The translations under genes were made by a program, and so were the position numbers. Of a stretch of DNA of 64,000 nucleotides, positions 23,917 to 33,062 are shown one piece after another. A model generated the notes under the pieces. The model did no database searches. It saw nothing but the letters and a program-made list of their open reading frames with translations, and was not told the DNA's origin. Numbering within the stretch: the first letter of the stretch is position 1; each line of letters opens with the position of its first letter. Source of the DNA: Kitagawia praeruptora (Eukaryota; Streptophyta; Magnoliopsida; Apiales; Apiaceae); assembly GCA_037693485.1 (NCBI GenBank), contig CM075345.1:80473001-80537000 (forward strand), given 5' to 3'.

Positions 23917-24447
23917 AATTTCTTTGAAGTTCTTATATTTGCTATGTCTAGCTAAACCTCTCTCTCTTCTATAATTTCTGCCAAAATATAGTATCATATT
24001 TTTAGAATTATTACTTTAAGATTATAAATAGTATATGTTAGTCCTATAATTATTATCTAAAATCAGTATTTAGGATTGGTAAGAAGCATCTTGGAGGATA
24101 TTTCATTGAAGCTCGTAAACCTAGCCAAGTAAGACACCATGAAGCATGGATGCAATTAGGCGCAGTGTGGAAGGGTGAGCATACCGGTGATCTGAGGTAC
24201 TATTACAGTCTGACATATTGTTAATAAGGCAAGGATTCTGGACTAGTATTTACTGTTTATAATTGAAATTAAAGTGATTATTTTTGTGATTATGATGCTA
24301 GGGTTTGGTAAGGAATTATAGAAGTTTCAAATTTAAAAATGAGTTTTGAATTAATTACTGTTACGTGCCATGTTAATCGTACCATTTATACTCCTTCCCT
24401 TTTTAGGGATAGTAAATGATGATATCCAAACTCATATTTATTATAAT

Positions 24448-24506
24448 GAATTTACAATTTATTATTAAAATGATGCATATTATGATAAGTTTACTACAGT
24501 TACTGT
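24448..24506. other. Filler DNA at inverted EPRV junction
   Basis: About 59 bp that match neither flank, between the leader of copy A (plus) and the RT of copy B (minus). They contain a short hairpin CTACAG-TTA-CTGTAG (24494-24508, running into the copy B edge). Filler between inverted viral segments fits end-joining repair. Confidence 0.6.
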
Positions 24507-25564
24507 AGTAATATTCCATGTTGTTTTACAATTTCTATAAATTGATCTAAATGTTTTATATGATCTTCTAGGGTTTCACTATATATTAATATATCATCTA
24601 CATAGACTATACAGAAGTCTTTTAATTTTCTAAATACTTGATCCATCCTTCTTTGAAATATTTGTGGGGCATTTTTAAATCAAAAAGGAAGTACCACCTT
24701 GAGGTGCAAACCTCTTGATTCTTTTGTTAATTTTATTTGCCAAAATCCACTTTTACAATCAAATTTACTAAACCATTTTTTATTTCCAAGAATATTAATA
24801 AGATTTCTTTTATATGGTAAAAAGTATCCATCAAATACAGTTTTCTTATTTAATTCTCTATAATCTATTACCATCCGAGCCTTACCTCTTTTTTGTTCAC
24901 TATGTTTTCTTACTAAAAAAGCAGGACTACTATGTGGACTTTTACTTTCTTGTATAATTTTCATCTCTAATAATTCATTTATTTGAGTCTCATATTCTTT
25001 TTGATCAGTTGGGCTATATCTAACAGGCTTAGATCTTATTATGTCATTAGGGTTTATTAGTTTTATTTCAGCATATATTTTTTCTTTATCCCATAATTGT
25101 ACTGGATTTTCTCCAAAATTTGGTTTTAGTAATTCCTTATATTTATTTATTAGTTCTTGCAAATTATTATTTCTATCAATCATTAGGTTATTTATCCTTT
25201 TTATACCTACTAGTAATATTCTTTTTAATACTATCCATTTGTCACATAGAGTTTGTAAACTCAAAGTATCTAAACTTACTACTTGAGTTTTAAAATGATC
25301 TAAGAAATTATTTCCTAATAATATTAATCGTTTCATATTATTCTCTTGATATATTAATGGAAGTTTAAATATTGTTTTATTTAATAATATTTTCATATTT
25401 TCTGCAATTGTATCTAATTCTTTTCTTTGTTCACTTTTCCATCTATGTTGGATTAATACTCCTTCTTTAGCTAAGCATAAATGTGCTCCACTATCTATAA
25501 TATTTTTTGTTTTATCATTTTTTCAGGCTTATATTCTACATATGCTTCAACATAAATTGCTATC
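24507..25564 (-). pseudogene. EPRV copy B protease-reverse transcriptase, N-terminal part
   Basis: The ORF begins at an ATG overlapping the coat-protein stop (TAATG, near 25564). After a frame change at an A-rich tract, DSGAHLCLAKEG (near 25490-25455) is the aspartic-protease active site. It continues as LILLGNNFLDHF (ILG motif of the protease), then RT motifs SSPAFLVRKHSEQ, RMVIDYRELNKKTVFDGYF and SKFDCKSGFWQI. A small deletion near 24707 shifts the frame in the open stretch 25396-24680. Remaining RT sequence runs to the junction at 24507. Confidence 0.85.
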
Positions 25565-25565
25565 A

Positions 25566-26884
25566 TTATTCTGAGTTACTCTCTGTAGAATAGTAATTTA
25601 TATCTTCTTGTTCTGTTTCACTATTATTATTATCAGTTTGGCTTACATAAAAATCTTCATATTTATACCATTTATCATTATCTTCTTTTATTTGTTCTAG
25701 ATTCATTATAAATTGTGATGAATTAATATAATTTACACCTTTTTCTTTTAATTTAGGACATTTATTAGCATAATGGCCTTTCTCATTACAATTCCAACAC
25801 TTGTATTCATTTATTTTATCTTTTCCTTTATTATTAGGTTTTCTCCTAAACTTTCTTTTGTTCCTAAATTTATTTCTAGAACTATTAGTATTTCTAAATT
25901 TCCTAAATCTTTTCCTTTTATATTTATTATAATAAGGATTGTAGTTTTTAGGTTTATAGTCTTTACTATAACTTTTATTTTTTTGAGTCTTTTTCTTGTA
26001 TTTTTTTCTTATATTTCTTATAAGGTTTTTGATCACATCCAAATACTAATCTTTTTTCAGTTAATCCACATATTTCTCTTAATCCTAATTTTTTTTTATC
26101 TTTTTTAACTTTCTGTTGTATTCTATATTCTTCACATTTTCTCATAAGGTATCCTCTTAATACTCTTATTTTTTCTCCTAAGGTATTTTCTCTTGGTTCT
26201 AATTTATTATATTCTTTTATTATTTCAGTATTATATGGACTCGGTAAATGATCATAATATAATTGTTGATATACTAAGCTTTCTTCAGGTAGAAATCTAT
26301 CTTCATAAAAGAATTTAGTAAAACTTATTGTGTATTCTGGTAATTTATTTATTTTACAACATTTCATATTATTTAAATTCATTATTATTTCTATTTTTCT
26401 TTCTACTAATACTTGATCTCTGGCTACTATCCATGGTTCTCCTAAAAATTCTCTTTTTAATATCATATCAAATATTTGTAACATAGATTTCCAATCTCCA
26501 GCACTTCTTATTACTTCAATTCTTAATTGATAATCTATAGATTCTATCCAGTATGCAACCTTTCCTATTAATGTTTTAGATATTAGATCATAAATATATT
26601 CTAGATTATTAGTATGTGTATAACTCATTAGAGCTATATAAGTTCCAAGATTTCAATCTGTTCTTTTCTTCATATACATTATCTAAATCTAGGAAATAAC
26701 CATTTAGATTAACACCTTGTGACATTGATCCTACAAATTCTTTAAATTCCGCATGTTGTCCAATTGGTATATGTTTGGGAATTTTATTACTACCTCTTGT
26801 TATTACTTCTAAATTTGGGTCTGATAATTCTTCTTCCAGATAATTGTCTACATCTTCATTCATTATTTCATCTGTGCTCATCAC
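25566..26884 (-). pseudogene. EPRV copy B coat protein
   Basis: Caulimovirid capsid protein in three frames: 26884-26609 (acidic N-terminus, EDVDNYLEEELSDPN), 26628-25975 (core, including ESIDYQLRIEVIRSAGDWKS) and 26042-25566 (Lys/Arg-rich, then zinc knuckle CWNCNEKGHYANKC, pattern CX2CX4HX4C at residues 82-95 of that block, then an acidic tail). Acidic ends, basic region and single CCHC knuckle are the classic layout of caulimovirid capsids. At least two frameshifts inactivate it. It lies immediately upstream of the protease, as in caulimoviruses and soymoviruses. Confidence 0.85.
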
Positions 26885-26916
26885 TTTCAGGTTCTTCTTT
26901 TATTATTGCACTTACA

Positions 26917-27507
26917 TTATTCATTTATCTTAAAACCTGCATTTTGATTATTTTCTTTTTCTACTTCTGATCTTCCTTCACTTTCTGATTCTTCTATAAA
27001 ATTTACATATTTTTTATTAGAACTATCATTGGAACTTTCTGAATCACTAGTTGTATTTTCATCATTCTTTTGAGAACTTTCTCCACTAATCAATTTTTCT
27101 TTTCCTTTAAATATCTTAATTTCTTGTTTTAAGAAATTTAATTCCTTTTTAGTTTCTTCCATTTCTTGATGTAGCTCATATGTTATCTGTTTTACTCTTT
27201 TAGTTTCTTTTAGATCTTTTTTAACAGTTTTATATTTGTCTTTATATTTTTTATATTTATTAAACCATTCTTCATTAGTTTTTTCTTTAAGTTTATTATT
27301 TTCCTCTTTTACTCTTTCAAACTCTTGTTCTTGTTTTTCTAATTTTAATTTTAAATATTCTATAATTTCTCTTTCTTCTTTAGTAATATTAACTTCTATA
27401 TTTTTTGATTCTTTTCTTATAGGTTCATACTTATATCTATCTCTTTCTAATATTTCTTTTCCATGATTTCTCACAAATGTTATTACATTAAATTCTTGTT
27501 TATCCAT
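26917..27507 (-). CDS. EPRV coiled-coil ORF upstream of coat protein
   Basis: An open frame of 196 codons, intact in this copy. Residues about 40-135 are strongly heptad-like and Lys/Glu-rich (for example LKLKLEKQEQEFERVKEENN), predicting a long coiled coil; the C-terminal 50 residues are Ser/Glu/Asp-rich. It starts 1 nt after the stop of the preceding ORF (TAAAATG). Caulimoviruses encode coiled-coil aphid-transmission and virion-associated proteins between MP and coat; this position fits either, but I cannot assign it further. Confidence 0.55.
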   Translation of the reverse strand: MDKQEFNVITFVRNHGKEILERDRYKYEPIRKESKNIEVNITKEEREIIEYLKLKLEKQEQEFERVKEENNKLKEKTNEEWFNKYKKYKDKYKTVKKDLKETKRVKQITYELHQEMEETKKELNFLKQEIKIFKGKEKLISGESSQKNDENTTSDSESSNDSSNKKYVNFIEESESEGRSEVEKENNQNAGFKINE

Positions 27508-27508
27508 T

Positions 27509-27832
27509 TTAAAACTTTCCTTCTTTTTGTAGTAAAAATAATTTTTTTAATACTTTATCTGATGATTCTGATATTTTAGGTTTCATTTTACTTATATCTA
27601 TCATAGGTTCTTTGGTTCTTCTCCAAACATTTATGGGTATGATTTCTGATTGTTTATTACTATCTTCATTTTTTATTATTTGTGAGTTTGTTATCTTTTC
27701 TTTTTCTAGTTTGGTTAATTTTTCTAACATTATTTTGAATGTTGGTACTTCAGATATATTCCATAATTTATCTAATTCTTCTCTTATTATTTGTCTTATT
27801 AGAGATTGATCTTTTCTAATTTCATTTATCAT
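27509..27832 (-). CDS. EPRV small ORF, possible virion-associated protein
   Basis: 107 codons, MINEIRKDQSLIRQIIREEL at the N-terminus, amphipathic helices to about residue 50, ending basic. Size and place (two ORFs upstream of coat) resemble the virion-associated protein gene of caulimoviruses, but no diagnostic motif is visible. It is separated from the next ORF by one base. Confidence 0.45.
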   Translation of the reverse strand: MINEIRKDQSLIRQIIREELDKLWNISEVPTFKIMLEKLTKLEKEKITNSQIIKNEDSNKQSEIIPINVWRRTKEPMIDISKMKPKISESSDKVLKKLFLLQKEGKF

Positions 27833-27859
27833 TATTACTATATTTTTTAAATTTTATTT

Positions 27860-28152
27860 TACTATTATTTCTTGCCATAAATCTTGTATTTTATCAAGAT
27901 TATCCTTGTTATTCATTCTTTAGGTATATTAATGTGTTTTTTCCATCCATTTCCCATGTCTATCCATATTTTCTTAGATTTTGTTTTTTCTTTGCTTATG
28001 ATTTCTTCTTATTCTTTTATATCATTTTCTAGTTTAATTTCTTTTTCGTTATATTCTAAGTATTTTATTTGTGAATATATTCCTTATTTTAAAGGATCCT
28101 TTATTTTTTGTAATTTGTGCTTTTTATTTTCTAATTTCTGCTGAATATTCAT
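27860..28152 (-). pseudogene. EPRV small ORF directly after movement protein
   Basis: Starts MNIQQKLENKKHKLQKIKD at 28152 and ends about 27860, with several in-frame stops and at least one frame change. Before the LTR insertion its ATG overlapped the MP stop as ATGA; the target duplication CATAT contains the ATG. Lys/Glu-rich, helical composition. Function unknown. Confidence 0.45.
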
Positions 28153-28154
28153 AT

Positions 28155-31100
28155 TGTAATAACCCGGATTTTCAGAAAATGATATTATTATTATTTTAAG
28201 AATATTAATGTTTTTCCTAAAATGAGGAGGAAATTTTTATTTTATTTTATTGTTCATTATTCCAGTTCAAGGAATTTCAAAAGCGAATTATTTAATTATT
28301 GTCTAGTTCAATATAATTATGAACTATATTATGTGATTATTGTTGGAAGGTGGAATGTATGTGAAGTTGTGTTTATGTGTTTATATGATGATTGTGTGAG
28401 TTGTGAAGGCTGATGTATTTTATTTATATTTTTGAGGATTTAAATATATTTAAATCATGCATTTTGATCCTTTGTTAATTTTATAAAATTATCGGAGGAA
28501 TTAAAAATCATGAAATCTTTTGTAAAATTATTTTTATATATTTATTGAGTTTTTAAAATTGTTGGGTGGTTTAAGTTGGATGCTTGAGTATTTTAAAATG
28601 ATTTTAAGAGTTTTATTGTATTTAAAGGATCAAAACTTTGAAAATTCATATTTTATTCATTTTTGATCCGAAAAATATTTTAAAAATATGTGTGTGTTTG
28701 TAATTTTATGTTCTTTATTTTAAAAATGAAAAGTTTAATATTTTGAATATTTTATTTAATTTCGATTTATAAGAGTCGTTAAGTAGTGTTTTAATTGGGC
28801 CCGAGGAGTATTGTTAGTAGTTAATAAAGAGGGAATTGGGCCAAGCCCAATTAGAGAGAGAAAACAGATCAGCCAAGAGAAATCAGCAGCGGGGAGAGAG
28901 AAAAAGAAAAGGGGGAAGAAATTAGGGTTTTAAGAATTGGAATTTGGGGGATATATATATATAGATACATACGAGTATGTGTGTGTAATAGTGTGTGTAT
29001 ATCATATGTGTGTGTAATTCGAAGGAGCTGCTGCGAAGGGGAGATCGGAGATGCGCGCGGGTCGTCGCAGGTGGGTCCAGGCGACCGCGTCGGGGCTGTA
29101 GGCGGCGGTGGTGACCGTGGGAGCAGCGATCGTGGTGGAGGAAGGGAGAAGAAGGGCGAGGGCATGTGCTACTATGGTGGCAGCGGTGATGCAGGAGAAA
29201 GAGAAATAGAGGAGAGATTTCAGACGGGTCGGATCGGAAATGAATGTACCATTAGGGCGTGATCAAGTGGAGCAACGTGTATCAAAAAGGAAGGATCGAG
29301 GTGTCGTGTAAAGTTCATGGAACTGCTTGGGCGAAACGCCAAGGATTTATTCGCGGTGTTCCGTTTGGTGCTAAGGACCAGAGGCAAGTTTATTTATACA
29401 TACTCTATCGTTCAGAGTATATTTATTTTGAAATATATGAAATGTGTGAAATAAGACTTCAGTCCATATTTGCAAGATTTCTTTATCCTTACTTTGAAAA
29501 TTATATATCTTCATAGTATAATGATTTCATGGAATATACATGTGTGATCTTATTGTTAATATATCGTTAATGAATTGTTTTCCCAGTGAAACGGGAATTA
29601 CAGAGAGATAGATATGATTATGAATATGGATATACTATAAGGAGTAAAGTGATATGGGAAGGAATGGTATTAGTTGTTATTATGGTTATTTTTATGATAT
29701 TATGGTATCAGTTGTTATCTAAAGTTATGTTATAATATTACAGTTATGTGTAAATTGAGGATATTTGAGTTCTAAACTCTTTCAGACGTTATTAATAAAT
29801 ATTTTGTTATATAAGGGGACAAAGGTTGATGTCTACAGATTTTCTTAAAAGGGACTTACATGTAAAGTATTTTAGTTGGTGTATTTTAAAGGTATTGGTA
29901 TATGAATGGAAAAGTGGAAGGGATTATCTTGAGAGGTATATTTTCGAAAACCCGGACAAAGTTTTTAGAAAGAATTTCGCAATAATTAACCTAATGGCAA
30001 CATCACCAATAAACTAGTGTTTATTTAATTATTAGATACCTCTCGAAGCATCTACTAATTAAATAAACCTTATTCGTCTAATTAAATTTATTTAATTAGA
30101 TGAATATTATTTTTAAAATGTTTTCTTAAAATCGCTTTGTTCCGGAATAATAAAGATGTTTCGACGGATATAAATGAGACATTTTTGGTTAAAAATGTCT
30201 GGAATGATATTGATAAATGTTATTTTAATGGTTATTTAATTCAATGAATATTAATTATAATATTCATTTTAAAAGGGATTATTGAATAGTTATTCTTTAG
30301 ATATTCTAAGTGTTCTAAGGGTGATTAAATATTGTTAAAAGGGTGTTTAAGGAATTTCATAGTGAACTGAATGTACATCTTGAATTGATACACTGATGAT
30401 ATATCTTTATAAATGTTTTCAAATGGTTATAATGTGAAATGGAAATGGAAATGTGAAATATGAAATGGAAATGGAAATTGAAATGGAAAAAGGTGGAATG
30501 GTATTTGTATAAATGGAATAATGATTGACAAAGGGGGATTGCAATAAAACTTGCGTAAGAGGCTGTGTCAGGGCTGTGTGCGACACAGTCCAGCATTCAT
30601 TATTTTATTACGGCACGAAGATGCCAAGGGAGGATGTTAGCAGGTGGCCTTCCTCCAGGAGGATGTTAGCAGGTGGCCTTCCTCCAGGGTTGATTACCAG
30701 GTAGGGATCATCCCTTCTACTAGTAGTAAACAGAGAGCGGATACGGTCAGGTGACTGATCATCGTCCTACGTATCTGGCGCCAGCAGATATCCCCAAAAC
30801 TTAAAAGAAAGAATTGATAATGGTTTTCAGGGTTGTGTACTAAAAAAGGGAAAATGATGTGAAATGATGGAATTGTTTTACAGTAAGAAGAGAAACTGAT
30901 TTTATATTACTTTTATACACAATTGTTGTATAAAAGGAAATGGAAAGATTATATTGAGAGCTTGATTTTAAATGTTATATTACCTTGAGATATTATACTA
31001 AGATGATGTATTGATTATTATCTTGTTATAGAAGAGAACTGATATTATATTATCAATAAGTGATTTCATATTGAATAACCAGCAAGCTTATGTTGGTGTA

Positions 31101-31741
31101 TTACTGCGCAAACAAGATGTGGCTATTTAATTACCTTGTATCGGCATCGTTTATATTATATTGGTATATTGTTCAGTTGATATTAATTTCAACATTATAC
31201 TTTCCCTATAGAATTTCGTGGTTATAAATGTTCAAGAATGATATTAAGTATCGATTGAATGTTGGAAACCCATGCACCTGATGGGATATTTTGTTAAACT
31301 CTAGTAATAACTTGCTGAGCAATTCTTTCGCTCATACTTGCTTGTTTTCAAATATTAACTTTTCAGTGGATGGTAGCCGGACGAGGTTATCTGCATGGCT
31401 TAGATGAAGCGGGCAGCGTGCCCTTATGAAGACGATATGATCTAGAAAGTTTATAGCTGGAGTAAGTTATATGTAAGTATATTGATGTGTAATATATATG
31501 TTACTTTGCATAATATAGTACTAGTTGCTGGTGTACTTCTCAACGAAGTTATACTAGTAGTAAAGAGTTGATTCTTGTTTCTAGCCCTATAACCTAAAAG
31601 ATGCTTGGTGGTTGGGGTCTCAAATGTTGTAACTCAATTATTAATGATTACAGATGGTTTAATGTGATTAAGCAGGTGATTTGTTATTAAGGATTTCCGC
31701 GTGACGACCAAATCCCTGACCCCGGATTTGGGGGCGTTACA
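28155..31741 (+). repeat. 5' LTR of the non-autonomous element
   Basis: TGTAATAACCC...GGGCGTTACA, 3587 bp. It contains a GC-rich segment at about 29030-29250, an inverted-repeat pair at 30014-30104, an AAATGG-rich tract (30432-30490) and a tandem GGAGGATGTTAGCAGGTGGC block (30630-30690). ORFs at 28222-28413, 28981-29262, 29259-29516 and 29826-30017 recur in the other LTR; I do not regard them as genes. Confidence 0.92.
30014..30104. repeat. Paired inverted repeats in LTR
   Basis: GTTTATTTAATTA...TAATTAAATAAAC with a loop of about 25 nt, followed by ATTCGTCTAATTAAA / TTTATTTAATTAGATGAAT, a near-perfect palindrome. Conserved at 34922-35012 in the other LTR. It could form two adjacent stem-loops in RNA. 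Confidence 0.6.
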
Positions 31742-31744
31742 GTT

Positions 31745-31756
31745 TGGTATCAGAGC
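31745..31756 (+). other. Primer binding site (tRNA-Met type), non-autonomous element
   Basis: TGGTATCAGAGC starting 3 nt after the 5' LTR end. Confidence 0.88.
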
Positions 31757-32501
31757 GAGGTTATAGTAAACTAGAAACGAGAGTGAGTAGGAGTGTGTAT
31801 AGTTATGTGAGAACGTCAGAGCTCATGCAGAGTTCATGTTGGACTACCGGGTGTAGTGCCAATAATTAAGTTAAGATTTGAATGCTATGTTGAAGGATAT
31901 GTTGAGATAGAATTCCCTGCGATTATTATTGTCGATGATTGAATCCTTAGTGACTATTACGAGTCGACGATGACGTAAGTTATCAAGCACCTTAGGGTGT
32001 GCATGGAAAAGAACAGCTCTGGGATCGAACGATTATCCGTCAGAGGAGCCGACATAAAAGGCATCTGTGGAGACCTTGGCAATATCCCCATTGTTGAATC
32101 TTTTTGATTACCTCCCCAATCTATGAATTATTTAACATATCTCTGAGGGAGAATTTTGATAAAGGATATATTTCCTCTTCGAAGTTATTCTTTAATACTT
32201 GTGTTAAGCCATATTAAATTTCAATTGTGCCAAGGGCTTTCATTATACTTACCTTCAGGTTTTCGAAGCCCTATCGAATGATATTATTTCAAACTTCCAC
32301 TTTTCTTCAATAGTGGATAATTGAATGGTGATATAGCACCACTTGCTTGTTGAATACTAGTATCTTTCTGGTTATCCTTTTCTTTGGAAGTCGCGCCTTG
32401 GAAATTGTTCGATTTTAATCCAAGGTGTCCCTTTGAGAATTAATTGTCAGAAGATGATTGTCATTGACTTGACTTTGAATTTCTTTCATACTTCTCAACT
32501 T

Positions 32502-32581
32502 CCACTGAGACGAACAACCCTATACATATAGGGGCCACAAGGACTATCTGTCTGTGTGATAGAAGTCTGATGGGACGCCAT
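32502..32581 (+). other. Conserved leader box, copy 2
   Basis: Contains ACTGAGACGAACAACCCTA and GTGATAGAAGTCTGATGGGA; matches 15654-15732 (inverted) and 56034-56105. Confidence 0.7.
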
Positions 32582-33049
32582 CACTTGTGAGTTGTGAAAT
32601 ACAAGAAGGATAATTACCTTTAGTAATGTCTTATCAGAGACACACAACGTGAGTTCTTACGATCGTATTGATCTCTCAGTAAATTCTCTTATTTCCAAGA
32701 AGGTTTGTTTCAAAACTCATAATCCTATGGTCACCGGTGGGTGACATTTGTCTTGATATGACAACTATCTTTTTCAAAGCTTCATGATTCTTGTTATCAC
32801 AAATGAATTTCAAGGGGATGCCAACCAGGTCGGTCAAGTCGAAATTCGCTGATAGAAATTAGATTCGAGCGGAATCGCCAAGAGCAGGAGCGAATCGCAA
32901 AACGAATAGAATATCAGCGGCGTATCGATAGAATTAGTTCGCTCTCTCTCAAGGATGTTATCTATGGTTTTGCAAAATAAGTGTCGATGATGAAAGAGTT
33001 AAGGAATCCCAGTAGTGGCCTTAGCTGATTCCGTGGACGGAATCCTTTT

Positions 33050-33062
33050 AAGGAGGGTAGAC
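33050..33062 (+). other. Polypurine tract, non-autonomous element
   Basis: AAGGAGGGTAGAC directly before the 3' LTR, preceded by GGACGGAATCCTTTT as in the related elements. Confidence 0.8.

Larger units (their letters stand above)
5525..24447 (+). other. Endogenous caulimovirid (EPRV) copy A, interrupted
   Basis: Plus-strand remnant of an integrated plant pararetrovirus. It runs from the start of RT (5525) through RNase H and the transactivator-like ORF to 7913, is split by a 15.3-kb chromovirus, resumes at 23190 with the rest of that ORF, and continues through the pregenomic promoter and part of the leader to about 24447. It is closely similar, over long stretches nearly identical, to copy B on the opposite strand. 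The upstream part (protease, coat, MP) is missing or lies beyond the Tat-like element. No integrase gene is present, as usual for caulimovirids. Confidence 0.85.
23474..24447 (+). promoter_or_regulatory. EPRV copy A large intergenic region: promoter and leader part
   Basis: Non-coding. It holds the sequence upstream of the pregenomic promoter (23474-23860), the TATA element and polyadenylation signal listed separately, and about 530 nt of leader, which matches copy B (about 40200-39740) in inverted orientation until similarity stops near 24447. No ORF is supported. Confidence 0.7.
31742..33062 (+). other. Internal region of the non-autonomous element, no coding capacity
   Basis: 1321 bp with no ORF of note. 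Blocks match the leader of the element at 7.9-23.2 kb (its 15340-17946), including the leader box at 32502-32581, so gag and pol were lost while cis-acting leader sequences were kept. Confidence 0.75.

Noticed and set aside
25773..26108. Hydrophobic 111-codon plus-strand ORF resembling a membrane protein
   Set aside because: It is the antisense shadow of the Lys/Arg-rich coat-protein region. The Phe/Ile/Leu-rich plus-strand ORFs at 27236, 27884, 38615 and 38721 are likewise antisense to Lys/Glu-rich viral ORFs.
28981..29262. Glycine-rich secreted protein gene
   Set aside because: No signal peptide or conserved pattern; composition follows the GC-rich island, and the two LTR copies differ by substitutions without sign of coding constraint.
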